The position numbers were made by a program, and so were the translations under genes. The notes below the pieces were generated by a model. The model searched no databases. It had not been told where the DNA came from and was given only the letters and a program-made list of their open reading frames with translations. Positions 23,212-34,690 of a stretch of 64,000 nt of DNA are shown here, one piece after another; positions within the stretch are counted from its first letter, which is position 1; each line of letters opens with the position of its first letter. This DNA comes from Pyrenopolyporus hunteri (lineage: Eukaryota > Ascomycota > Sordariomycetes > Xylariales > Hypoxylaceae), in the NCBI GenBank assembly GCA_902806595.1, contig CADCXC010000037.1, positions 930,001 through 994,000 on the forward strand, written 5' to 3'.

Positions 23212-24632
23212 TTGCTCGGCTGTCCGACTTACAGAAACGTTAACAACTCCGGTCCCTGAGTTCGAGCGCAGCGCACGCGATCCGCATCTAACGTAGCAAA
23301 CCCTTCCACTCGGAGAGGTATGAAATCCAAGTTAGCCCAGGATGGAAAAACGAACGAACTGACAGGGGGTTATCTTCCTATCAAGAACCTGGCAGGGCAG
23401 ACAAACAACGCAGCTGTTGTGGCGTATGGGTAAGACTCTTGACAAGCATAAGCATCATGTATTATGTGGGAGGATGGGCCCAACCAACTTTTACTAGTTA
23501 TTGAGATGCGGTGCAGGTGAAAGCAGATCATGGTTCATGGCAGTTGTCCCCCCATGCACGCCATTGAAACAGACATTAAAGGCTGAAGTTCGGTACCGCC
23601 TTACTTCTTGGCACTGACGTGTAAGTGAAGCTGGAGAAAAGGGAAAGGAAGAGAAAAAGTCGGAAAGAATGAATAAAATAAAACAAGCTGAGAGGTGCCC
23701 GCGTACCTACCTACGTAGGTACCTGGGCGGCCAGCACCGGCTGCTACGTACATACATACATGTATGTACGTTCTCCCTCCTTCACGACGATACCTAATAG
23801 GTTCTGAATAGTCGTCAGGTAGAGGTGTATAGTAGTAGGCAGGTATGTAGGTAGGTATGTATGTACGTACTGCCTACGTGTGTGCCTACATACCTGTATT
23901 ATGCACGACTTGGTCTCCTGACCGCCAGTTCCTCGGCCCCAGATCGCTATTCCCGGAGACCCGGAAACGTCTAGTATCGATCGAAACTTCGGAGCCTATG
24001 ACGACTTTGGGAGGAGGCCGTTCTTATATACCCCTAAGGCGAGGTACCTTAGGTATGGAGATATGGTTGTTGGGTATGCGAGAATTGCTGTAGCTGAGAA
24101 ACCAAACCCATAAGCGCCGGTTTCTGGTTACTTCGTTCGGGCGACGCGTGATGTGATATACCATGCTGCCATGATCGTATGTATGAGACGAACCGGGGGT
24201 TTTGATGTGGTATGGGGGTGTTCGTGGAAACTGGCCGCACAGACATTGACAAGGTTGGGCTCAACCGTCCGCAGCGTGCCCTGCGTTGAAGAGAAGAGAG
24301 CCTTGGTTCCCTTGTCGAGGAGAACATACAAGGGTCTTTGTCTCTTTTTCTTTTTTTAAGGAAAAAAAAAATCCTTCACTTTTATTTTTTGGATTTTATT
24401 CGATTTTATTTCTTGGTCAGGGCTAGTGCCGCCCTTTAGTGGGCCGTGTATGTACATACGTACTCGGTACCAGAGGTACTCGCATAGGATACGCAAGTAC
24501 ATGCTAGGGGTAGGGAAGTATAATACCCATTGTATAATACCTGGGTATCGTATAATACCAGGTAGGTTATTGTATAACATTGTACACTGACCAACGTGCC
24601 CCATTTAGGAGGTACATATATTGTAACATTGT

Positions 24633-24668
24633 ATACCTACCTACCTGCCTACCTGCCTACCTACCTAA
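24633..24668. repeat. TACC/TGCC tetranucleotide array
   Basis: About nine consecutive CTAC or CTGC units. This belongs to the same family as the other TACC arrays in the window. Confidence 0.8.
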
Positions 24669-27197
24669 CCAGGGCAACTTCGAGAATAACAACATTTGAA
24701 CAATAGTAGCTTGAACTTCTTCAACACGGACATTATCAGACACAGACACAGACATGGACCATGGACCGTGGACCATTAGAATCACATACCACAACCCACA
24801 CACCCACCCACACACACGCACACACACATTGAAATACATATACATATACATATACCTACTCTACACTATACGCACATACCTTACGCTCCATACCGTTACC
24901 ATCGCTTCTGCGGTCAACGGTGCTTGGATCTGAACTGACAACACCACACCATCATTACCACCACCACTACCACCTTCTCCTCCCCGTATATGCCACACAC
25001 ACCCGTATACATGCTATCCCATGCCCACCAAGGCGCAGAGAACTACACTTGTGCACTATACCGGCATACCAGGAGCACTAATACCAAGGGCACTAGCCCA
25101 AACCCTGCTCTTCCGGACGGGAGACCTACCTGGGTGCCTTGCTTTTCCACCCTCCCGCCTATCTGGTACTGGTACGTCTCGAACAGCCCTTCGTCTTCGG
25201 TAACTTCTCGCAGACCCTCCAGGCCAAGGTTGTATCCGCACGAATGCACATCAGCTGTAGCTAAGTACAGGCATGACCGAACCACCCCCTCTCAGGTAAC
25301 AAGTGACATAGACTGGTAGCCCGTGGGCGGTTTGACGGTCCTGGGGACTTACAATCTCGCCAGTCTTGGTTTCATCATCTCCACTTAACTCTGCAGTTTC
25401 ATGGCCCATTACTTACCTACCTATTCGCCACCGCCACCCCGATCTGTTCACTTGCGGCTTCTGGAACTTGAGTTCTGGTAGCATCGCTCGACAGGCACGG
25501 GTAACTTCTCCGAATAGATCTCATCCAAACCTTATAAGTTGCCCTGCAATAGATCGTCCAGGGTCCAGAGGTTCTCAAGCCTCCGGAAACGGCACTCGGA
25601 TAGCCCTAGGCTGGCTATCCTGGGATGACAAGACGGGACGACCTGTTGTACCTGGGCGCGGGTTACTCTGGGGCCGCGCGCAAAGACCCAAAGCGCATGT
25701 TGTAATATGCTCGAGCTCCGGCGCGGCAGCTCCTTGAAGTTCTTACCGACACCATCCCTCCTGGGAGTGGATGCTTCAATCCTGGACATCCTAGACGTCC
25801 CGGGGGTCCCATCTCGAACACCCAGTTCGTTTGTACGCTTCTTCAGTTCGTGCTTTATTTGCGTCATTAATCCGCCGATTCAACACATACCCCTAGCGTG
25901 TTTAACCAAAATTGCATACAAAGTGGTGAATTGTTCTTCTGCGAGCTCATGCATGATTTCGTGGCCGTGCCGTCAGCCCCCCGGTCAATAGCTCGCATAG
26001 GGTAGCCAACAGGTCCGTTTGTTCTATTCACAATATGCCAGAGTATGCCAGAGTATGCTTGGGGACGGCCTGACGAATATCCACTGCATCTACGTCCGCG
26101 TCCCTACCTACGAGCCCTTACGATTTTGAGGGCGTATTATCCCCTAGAAATACTTGTCACTTATTAGCCCGACTCCCTCCCCTCCTTCCTGCGGCCCTTC
26201 GGGGGAGGGAGGGGAGGCCGACGGGAGGTATGTATTCTGCGCTGGCATAGTCGGTGAGGTGTTAGGTTACCCAACTCTCTCTCCCACGAACTACTGGGCT
26301 CTATTATACCTCGCACAGCTTTCCTATTACCTATAACGTAGAAAACCTGTCTCCACACTTCTCTCTATTTCGATACGCCTTAGCCCTTCCCTTCCCACCC
26401 CACACCCCTGGTTGTCCATTTGAAGCTTGGGCTACGGGCTCTGTTACCCGGCCCCTAGCTACCGACTCCATCAAACCAGAAGCCTCCGGCCTTGCCAGTT
26501 CCTGTAGGCATCTACTCTTTTAGCGTTCCCTTTCCTGTTTTCCCTCTAATATCAATTCTTACTGCACATCCCCGACGTGGACCTATAATATCCCACATTG
26601 CCGCTATAGCAACACACTCCATAGGCCAATATCGTGAATGTTGAGACGAAGTACCCTGTGCTGGCTAAATCCTTGACGTCTACCTAACCAAAGTACTGTA
26701 CTTACCCGCCTGGCGCCGCCTCATTGTTCAAAAGCCTCTCAGGTTATCACATACTCTTTTATTGGCCAGGAACAGAGCCTGATGGCATCCAATCATGTGT
26801 CATAACTCACAAAACACTACTATCACTCTTCGCTAATCTAGAACTCTGGATTCCCTAGACGTCTTCTTCTCCCCTTCCCTTCAAGAGCGTATCTGAAGAT
26901 CCCTTTATTCTCAAGAATCTTGCAGTTTACACCTGACACTAAGCGTCTTCGGATCTTTATCATCTAAGCTTAAGAGCTGGCGTCGGATTATTGTAAACCT
27001 CTTCCCAGGCTCCAGTACGCAAACCTAGACGACCTAAGAACTCGTTGTGGCTGTCTGCCCCAAGACCGAGCAAACAAGAGCGAGACGCTTCTAGGCATTT
27101 TTGGTAGACTACCGACCAGCACAAACTGCGTTGGGGGAAACGACTACCACTAAGCACCTTCTTGACGCTCTCAAGGACTCTCTGTGTCATCTCTCAG

Positions 27198-28553
27198 TTC
27201 TATGAAAACAAGTCCTCTCGAGGCTCTTTAGCCCCCTTTACCGCCACCGTGGATATCTCGTCCCTTCTCAAAGCCCCCGACTCAAATGAGTCCACACCGT
27301 CTTCCACTCAATATAACCGATCAGCATCAGTACCTTCTTCCGCAGCCACGGCGACTGTATCAACGGCACCTATCGGCGGGCCACCGTTATACGCCACCCA
27401 ACGCCTAGTGGAACCAGGATCAACTGTGACAGGAAGCGTACCCGGAAAACGCAGCATGTCACCACATATATCGGAATCCCCCGCCAAGAAACAGAGTAAA
27501 TGGTCCGAAGGGGAAGATAAATTAATCATTGAACTTCGTCACAAGGGGTTAAAATGGGATGATATCTCCAAGAAGTTGCCCGGGAGGAGCTCTATTAGTT
27601 GTCGGCTCCACTATCAGAATTATCTCGAAAGAAGGAGTGCGTGGGATGAGGAAAGAAAAAATAAGCTAGCTAGACTCTATGAAAGGTAAGTGTAATCATA
27701 TAGGAATCCCCCAACGACGGAAGATTATTCCACCCGAAACTAGTGCCCACGGCACTAGACTAGTTGTGCTGAACGACTCGGAATAGCTGACAAGGGAAGT
27801 AACAGGTTCAAACAGGAGATGTGGACCAAGGTCGCAGCGGAGATGGCAATGCCGTGGCGGGCGGCGGAAGCAATGCATTGGCAACTTGGAGAAGAAGACA
27901 TGGCACGTCGAGCAGGAGCGAAACCCTTTTCCCTCTCGACATCCACAACAGAGGGACCCCATAGCAGCTCCAGGGCAAATCCGCGACGTGACCATTCCCA
28001 TGCCCCTCACCCACACGCAGGCTCGCATCCGCAGAGTAATGTTTCCCGAGACGGGGGGGCTGGAAGAGCTTACGATCGTAGTAGGACGGCGCCGCCTGGC
28101 AGACCTCTCGCTTCGCGGAGAGAGAGCGTATCCCATCACGTTCCCGTCCCCGTTTATACCGAAACATCACCCGAAAACTATGGGTATCCGCACCACGGCG
28201 TACCACTAGCCCCTATTCAGACACAGAGCCAGCAGCCACGGCCAGCGATGTTGCCGGGAGTCGCGGAGCTCACGACCGGCGTTAGCCCGTATAGCACACC
28301 CGCGTACTCTCTTCTTCCCCCAGCAACGAGCCCTATTTCTAACACTAGAACGAGCCCCAACGGGTCATATATGTCACCCATGGGCTACCCGCCCCTAGAG
28401 CCAACCGGCTCTAAACGACGCAGAAGTTCAGAGACCAACAACCTTTCTCCCGATTTAAACAGACGAAGACACCTAGACACGAGGTCGGAACACTATGACA
28501 CAATGAATCTCCCACGGCACTCGTGGCCCCATTTAGATGAGGATCGGAAATGA
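27198..28553 (+). CDS. Myb/SANT-like DNA-binding protein
   Basis: Two exons are clear (to 27685, then 27806-28553), with Arg codon AG|G split by a 120-nt intron. The first SANT-like repeat begins with KWSEGEDKLIIELRHKGLKW and holds GRSSISCRLHYQNYL. The second spans the intron: WDEERKNKLARLYERFKQEM, then WTKVAAEMAMPWRAAEAMHW. That paired layout is typical of a fungal Myb-like regulator family. The C-terminal ~200 residues are rich in Ser, Pro and His and probably disordered. The start is unresolved. The frame is open from 27162 without an ATG; a good acceptor ends at 27197, so an upstream first exon is likely. The first in-frame ATG inside is at 27456, just before the DNA-binding region. A nuclear role is inferred; target genes are unknown. 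Confidence 0.78.
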
Positions 28554-29809
28554 AACCAAAAAAAAAGAAAAAGAAATAGGAAGTACAATATCTGGCTGAG
28601 GAAAAAAAACTCAGGTCTATGGTTTCTGTGCACTTGGCCGGACCTTAGGCCCTGGATTGGCATACGCTCGCTCATCGATCGTCTTTCTCTATTCGGAGTA
28701 GGAAGAACGTACGGAAGCATACGAACCGGCGTTAGAGAAAAATAAATACAACGAGGACCGGAATAGCGTTGCATCGGGATCGGAGTGGGCGTCCTTTTTT
28801 TTCTCTTTTTTTCGCTTCTTTTCTTTTGTTCCGTCTTTTACTTTTCTCTTCCTGCTATCGGACATACTCTCACCTACTTAAACCTTTTTCACGTATTAAC
28901 GACAGAGAGCGAATTAAAGCAAAGAGACAGGAATACAAAACAATATCGGCGGATGGTTTGGGGGGGGCGCAGTGTGGGCGAGATAGGAGCAGGCAGCCAA
29001 GCCAAGTCCCATAACCCTCCTTTTTTTCCCCTCGGGGTTGTCTTGTTCTTGGCTGTACCATTTTTTGCCCTGCTTTCCTCTTCCTCGAAACCACAGGGCG
29101 GCGAAACGGATGGACGGACGGACGGATGGAAAAAGTATTCTTGTTTTTGTCTTGGTCAACTCCTTCTTTCTTTTGTTTTTTTTTATTTATTTATTTATTT
29201 GTTTTTCTGGTCTTCCTGTGTGTACATCGTTTACATTTTCCTTTACTATCCCGAGCGTGCTTCTCTCTTCCTTTCCTTGAAAACACTCTCTACCTACTTC
29301 TTGATACCAACCTGCGCCCATCTGGGGGCGTTTGAAATGGGACGGAAAGCGGATGGGATCGGGGCTACGGTGTGGTGTGTTGCGGCAGAGCAACGGGAAT
29401 GGTGCGGTTGTGTCGTGGTGTTTTGTGTATGTACGGTACCGATTAACGGGAATTATGTTTACTTAGTCTTTCTATTCCGGGTTTTGTATTGGAAATACCT
29501 ACTACTGTAGTTTGAGTATTTGCCCTACGGGGCTGGGATTAAGGAGTAAGCAGAGCTGGCCGTATCATGGTAAGGGTAGACGGATTTGTTAGACGAGTTA
29601 TGGTCTAACGTGATAGTAACAGAACTGGCTGGCTTGGTCGTTTAATTTTTGCTTTTTCTTTACTCAATATTGTGTATTTTAGGTGTGTATACCCCAGGTA
29701 GCCGATTTTGCTCACACGGCGCCAAGCCGGAGTTATCTTTCTTGTGTAACATGACGGTCTGATTACGGTATTCCATGCCAATATTGGTTACTGCCGATAT
29801 ATTATATTA
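28554..29809. other. Convergent 3' region, pyrimidine/T-rich, no supported gene
   Basis: A long frame on the plus strand at 28785-29510 translates to Phe/Leu-rich low-complexity sequence produced by T-rich DNA and is not credible as a gene. A TTTA array lies near 29187-29203. The segment is likely 3' UTR and spacer of the two convergent genes. Confidence 0.55.
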
Positions 29810-31111
29810 CTATGTAGATGGCAGAGGATATTCTTTAGGACTTGCTATCACCCACCAATTATCCTTTTCGTATCCGCTGCCCAGGACTTCGCCTCCGGCA
29901 GCCTGGACGTCTTCTTCCAGTTCTCCTTTTCTATATAAATGATAATATCGCTGGTATGTAGTTTCCGAGGCCGTTATAGCCTCGTTCTGGGTACCGTTAT
30001 TAACGTTATTGTTCTCCTTTTTATTGGAAGCCTCTTCCCCCTTTTGCTTCTTTGGTTTATTAGACTTCATAACCCACGGCACCAGCTGATCCTGATCCGC
30101 GGTCCCCTCGTCCCATCCACGACGACTAGTCCCCTGCTCGAGAGCCCAGACGTACACCAAGACCTTGCCGGTACGCGGCGCGACGCATTCGAGCAGCGCG
30201 CGAACACCCTCGATCCGTCGCTCTCGCGTGGAAAGGTGGTGGATGACGGCGATGCAGATGGCAAAATCGACTCGTCTTAGCCCCTTGTCACTACCTCCTC
30301 CAAAGGGCAGTGCCAGGCCGTCCGCAACGCCTACCACATCCGCGCCAGGGCTGCTTCCTGCTCCCGCCGTTACCTTTAGCTCTCGGGCGAGCCGCGCTAA
30401 GTTGGCGCTGCGATCCGAACCTAGGATCACGATGTCCCGATTCACGTCGAGGTACTTGCCGTTGCCACAGCCGACGTCGAGGCCGACAGAGCCAGGTGGC
30501 AGGGAGGCTAGGAAGGAGGCGACGAAGGGCCAGGGCTTGTACCGCGTGGACGAGAAGTGTGAGGCGATGGATTCGTAGACGCTATGCACATGTTGGTGCT
30601 CGTAGGACTCAGCCGTAGCAGCAGCGGCAGCAGCGGTGGTGGTGGTGGTCGCCGCCGTCGTCGTCATAGTATCGATGACGCCAGCGCCAGCACTTGCGCC
30701 GGTGTTAGGGCTGGAGTTAGAGCTGGAGTCGGGGTTGGGGCTGGGGTTAGCGCCGTTGCTTGGAAGGACACCAGGTGTCGAGGAGACGTGGTCGCGCCGT
30801 TCCCCTATAGCCGCGCCATGCGAACCGGTGGAGGCATGCTGCAGCGGCTGGCGCTCCTCTCGTTGGTAGCGGTGGGCCTCGTCTCTCCCATCCGTCAGCA
30901 TCACCGCCTCTCTGGGCGCGCTGCCGCCGGCAATAGTCGAGGTATGAGTAATAGTTGCGCTGGTAATAGGAGTGATGGTGTTAACAGCAGGAGAACCGCT
31001 TCCCGCGCCAAGCAGTGTGCGATCGCCGTTCTCGCTGCGGCCAGGCCTCTCATTCAGCCCACTTTCTGCAAGGCCGGGATCAGATTCTTGTGCCTGCCCG
31101 TGCTGATGCAT
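29810..31111 (-). CDS. TRM9: tRNA wobble-uridine carboxymethyl methyltransferase, Trm9 type
   Basis: A single-exon protein of 433 residues from the ATG at 31111; the frame continues upstream without an ATG. The catalytic part starts near residue 170 with YEHQHVHSVYESIASHFSST, then RYKPWPFV, a hallmark of Trm9. SAM-binding motif I follows at about 211-219 (LDVGCGNGK), with CIAVIHHL and VYVWALEQ further on. Near the C-terminus is YYHLYRKGELEEDV. Trm9 with Trm112 methylates the carboxymethyl group on U34 of certain tRNAs and so tunes decoding. Yeast Trm9 is about 280 residues. Here an extra ~170 residues of Ser/Thr/Ala/Asn-rich low complexity precede the domain, and a Lys/Asn-rich insert (KPKKQKGEEASNKKENN) interrupts the C-terminal half. 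Both look disordered. A downstream start is possible but the catalytic domain is intact. Confidence 0.9.
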   Translation of the reverse strand: MHQHGQAQESDPGLAESGLNERPGRSENGDRTLLGAGSGSPAVNTITPITSATITHTSTIAGGSAPREAVMLTDGRDEAHRYQREERQPLQHASTGSHGAAIGERRDHVSSTPGVLPSNGANPSPNPDSSSNSSPNTGASAGAGVIDTMTTTAATTTTTAAAAAATAESYEHQHVHSVYESIASHFSSTRYKPWPFVASFLASLPPGSVGLDVGCGNGKYLDVNRDIVILGSDRSANLARLARELKVTAGAGSSPGADVVGVADGLALPFGGGSDKGLRRVDFAICIAVIHHLSTRERRIEGVRALLECVAPRTGKVLVYVWALEQGTSRRGWDEGTADQDQLVPWVMKSNKPKKQKGEEASNKKENNNVNNGTQNEAITASETTYQRYYHLYRKGELEEDVQAAGGEVLGSGYEKDNWWVIASPKEYPLPST

Positions 31112-32815
31112 GGCGGTGCCACAGTCTTTTTTGGTTGGCTGGCTGGTTGGGTCGGCTGGTACGCGGATTGCTTGCTTGTTTGCTTGCTGGTTGGGTGCTG
31201 GATCTAGGCAGAACAGGACAAGGGGCAGGGATGCGTTTAGATTATGCAGTGCGTACACACATCCATAGGATGATACGTGTAGGGACGGGATCAATGGAGA
31301 ACTGACACAAGCGCAGATTCAGATTTCGATATAATACATAAACATATACATATGTAGGCTTGTATGTAGGCATGTATGTATGTACGTATGTACGTATGTA
31401 TGTAATAATGACCAGGCCTAGGGAGGACAGGGGCAAGGGTAAGGGTTCAACAGCATTTAGAGTCTCGTACGAAGAGCATACTGGGTTTGTTCTTGTTAGC
31501 CTTGTTAGCCTTGGTCCTTGGTCCTTGGTCCTTGGGTATGAGAAGGCGAAGGGTTGTACTGCGGACCCTTGTTGTCGTCAGGATAAAGTAAGGGAGGTGA
31601 AGGTTCCAGGAACCCGGTAAGACTTCCTCTTGGTCGGTACCTTAAAAAAGAAGGGGACGAAAAAGAAAAAAAAATAAGGATTAAAAAAAGTGGTAATGTA
31701 CGTAGTCGGGTGGGGGTTGTTTGACACCCGCCCGTCGGCCAGATTATCGCAGTATTGGTACTTCGACTAAGTATCTTTCGAGCCGTATGATGTATCTCAA
31801 GTTCCTTGCCGTACGACTAGGGGTTCTGTGCTACTTGTGTACCTCGATACTTGAAGTAACACAAGTACCTATAGGTAGTGTAACATTGTTCTCGTTGACA
31901 TAGGTAGGTAGGTAGGTACTTTTGATATTATGTACCAAGAGCAATACCAAGAGAAAAAAAAAAAGAAAAAAAAAAGAAAACATCACCTATACTATGTATC
32001 AGGAGAAAGGAAGTGGGGAGATCGGTTCGAGACTTAATCGGCCCCGTATGTGGCTTACGTGCGTGTACATACAATAAATAGTACCTACCTATGCATCTAC
32101 GTAAGAATATGCACTTCGCTTAACCCGACGCCTCGAAGATTCAACCATACGGGGTCGAGGGTGGGGAATTCGTTTTGGTAATGGCGTGGTCGTGGTTGCG
32201 TGGTTCGTCTCGTGTTAGTGCCCTGTCAACTTTCATCCAGCGGGGCAAGCCCGATGGCCCGGCTCGAACCGGTTTGGTTAAGGCCTTACTGCCTATTTAG
32301 CGCCTGCATGTCTTACACTACAATAGATCTTGCAGCTCAGCTCCTGTCTCTTTCCTAAGATTCTCTCCATCCCCCGGGATCCTTGGATACGGGCCGCTAC
32401 AAGAAGAACACTGTCTAGGTACCAAGGTACCTTAGGTACTTGGCATCAAACAAATCAAATCAAGCTAATAGAAAAATAAATAAATAAATACCTAAATAAA
32501 CAAGTAGAAGCAGCCATGTGCTGACGTTCCGTCGTGCCGTAGAACCGAGAATCGGACTTGTTAAGATCCCGAGACATGCAGGTGAACGGTACATTTTAGG
32601 CTTGTAACGATGCATGGTGATAGCCTATAAGTTCACCTGACAGTTTTATACTTGCCTAGGCACGAGGTATAAGGTGGTGACAGCGTCAAAACTATATACA
32701 TACCTGTGGAATACCTATTATATCATGTGTAAGTACCTAGGAAGGTAATTATATGGGCACTCAAGCGTACTTAACCCGGGTAAGCGAGCACCTGGTTCAG
32801 GTACTTATATAGGTA
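31112..32815. other. Intergenic, no supported gene
   Basis: This holds a GTAT/GTAC microsatellite at about 31368-31402, GGTCCTT repeats near 31511-31535, a GGTA array at 31901-31918, A-rich runs near 31953-31980 and an AAAT array near 32472-32490. No coding frame is credible. Confidence 0.5.
31368..31402. repeat. GTAT/GTAC tetranucleotide microsatellite
   Basis: About eight alternating GTAT and GTAC units in the upstream region of the Trm9 gene. Confidence 0.8.
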
Positions 32816-32855
32816 CCTTAGCGTCTTTGGGGGGGTTAGCTAAACCGTATATATA
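32816..32855 (+). repeat. Left terminal inverted repeat of the AT-rich element
   Basis: Pairs with 34691-34730. It contains a 7-G run and the TTAG(C/T)TAAAC block. Confidence 0.75.
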
Positions 32856-33413
32856 TGGTTTAAAAGAATGAGCGGTTTAAAAAAACAAATGGAAAGGTTC
32901 GAGTAAAAAAAATTTATACGTTAAATTATATTAAACCACTTATTAAAAATTTAGCGTATATATTAAAAAAAAACGTTTTTTATATTAAACGTATTTTTTT
33001 TTAAAACGTTTTAATAAAATTAAACGATTTAATTTAATTTAAATCGTTTAATTTAAATTAAATTATTTAATTTTAATATATATATATATATTTTTAATAT
33101 ATATATACGTATATATATATTTATTTAAATATATATATAAAAATAAAAATAAAAAAATATAATTTTTATAATTTTTTATAAGCATTGATATTCGTACTAC
33201 CTATTTTTGATATCGGGCCTTATCCGTACTACCAATACAAAAAGTACATCTCCTACCCCTCACTCGGCCCCACTAACGAATTCCCATACAAAAATGCAGC
33301 AATCCAGATAGTCTTTTCGAGGACGGGTACGCTTTTCAATTGAATTTCTTGTACATATTGAATTACCAATTACTCCCTTCTATCCCACCATACATCCCAT
33401 TATATCCCACCCA

Positions 33414-33530
33414 TTCTAAGGATGCAAAATATAAAAAATAGATCACTAGTTTCGCCTCAATTAGAACTTTCTAATGGTATAGGTTTCATATCGGTGCATG
33501 CCCTATTTCAAAAGTTATTTGAATATATAC
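33414..33530 (+). repeat. Inner inverted-repeat arm A of the foldback element
   Basis: Pairs with 33645-33765 on the opposite strand with about two substitutions. Both copies can be read from an ATG as a peptide beginning MQNIKN and containing SLVSPQLELSNGIGF. This is a by-product of sequence identity rather than proof of coding. Confidence 0.75.
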
Positions 33531-33644
33531 TCAATTCAATAGGGGTGTAAGTGGTGGCCCGGGGTGGTCATGTGATCCCCTTTTGCGGTCGCATACCCCT
33601 CCAGCAGCTTTCGACACCTTTGAATATATGTATGGAATTGACTT

Positions 33645-33765
33645 TATATTCAAATAACTTTTGAAATAGTGCATGCACCGATATGAAACCTATACCATTA
33701 GAAAGTTCTAATTGAGGCGAAACTAGTGATCCATTTTTTATATTTTGCATCCTTAGAATGGGTGG
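33645..33765 (-). repeat. Inner inverted-repeat arm B of the foldback element
   Basis: Complementary copy of arm A. The close match implies recent origin, gene conversion between the arms, or selection. Confidence 0.75.
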
Positions 33766-34690
33766 GATATAAAGGTAAATATATTGGGAGGTATGGGAGG
33801 TATGATGGGATGTATGGTGGGAATTGAATCGATTGAAAAAGTGCATAAGGTGTACATTATGTATTAACACGATTGTACGTAGATTTGTATGTGGAGCTGT
33901 TAGATACGGCATGTATTTCAATGTATTGGTAGTACGGATAAGGCCCGATATCAAAAACAGGTAGTACGAATATCAATGCTTTTTTTTATAAAAATTATAT
34001 TTTTTTTTTATTTTTTTTTCGTATATTTTCAAATTATAAATATTTTATTTTTTATTATATTTAAATTTTAAATTACGATTTACGTTATATTAATTTAATT
34101 AATTAATTTATAAATTTATTAAATTAATTATAAAAATTTATAATTACGTATATAAATTTTAATATAATATTAAATTATATATATATTTAATAAATAAAAA
34201 AAATAAATATATATTATTATATTTTTTTAAAAATTAAAATTATTTAAAATAATTAAAATAATTAAAATAATTAAAATAAATCGATATAATTAATATAATA
34301 TAATTAATATAATTAATATAATTAATATAATTAATACGATTAATATAATTTATAATAATTAAAATAATTAATTAAATTAAATTAAATAATTTTAATTAAT
34401 TTAAATAATTTTAATTAATTTAAATAATTTTAATTAAATTAAACGATTTTAAATTTTAAAACGTTTAAAAAAATAAACTTTTATTCGATTAAATTATATA
34501 TATACGATTTATTTAATTAAACGATATTTAAACGATTTTTTTAATTAAACGTTTAAAATAAATAAAATATATAATATTTAAACGATATATATATTACGTA
34601 TTAAATAAACGATTTAATTTTTATAACTTTAAATTAATAAACGGTTTAATTAATTAAATAATATATATATTAAAAAGCTGGATTAAATTA

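Larger units (their letters stand above)
19896..27197. other. Gene-poor interval of 7.3 kb
   Basis: No recognised protein family on either strand. Isolated open frames occur (21001-21231 +, 22255-22659 +, 25532-25867 -), none with a motif or a clean splice partner. The interval is dotted with TACC/GGTA arrays (20640-20676, 23703-23722, 23840-23880, 24633-24666), a 13-base C run at 23199-23211 and a CCTCCCCTCC / GGAGGGGAGG inverted repeat near 26176-26216. Confidence 0.45.
33181..33984. mobile_element. Foldback/MITE-like element (~0.8 kb) nested in the AT-rich element
   Basis: A near-symmetrical structure centred near 33585. Its outermost ~58 bases (33183-33240 and 33925-33982), starting CATTGATATTCGTACTACC, are inverted copies differing at about one site. 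Inner segments of about 112 bases (33414-33530 and 33645-33765) are inverted copies differing at about two sites. The ~150-170 bases between outer and inner segments have mostly diverged or been replaced, sharing only short blocks such as CCCACCATACATCCCAT. A unique central loop of about 100 bases remains. GC content is ordinary, in sharp contrast to both flanks. Minus-strand frame 33568-33954 runs through one arm and the plus strand repeats part of it, but no known domain is seen. Confidence 0.72.

Noticed and set aside
25532..25867. 111-codon minus-strand ATG frame
   Set aside because: It looked protein-like, but joining it to the neighbouring MHELAEEQF frame by the available GTATGT donor breaks the phase, and no family was recognised.
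28785..29510. 241-codon plus-strand frame after the Myb-like gene
   Set aside because: The translation is Phe/Leu/Ser-rich low complexity created by T-rich DNA, without motifs; it is probably 3' UTR.
32241..32300. Possible tRNA-like GGCTCGAACC box
   Set aside because: The sequence resembles a T-arm, but no matching acceptor, D-arm or anticodon stem could be drawn around it.
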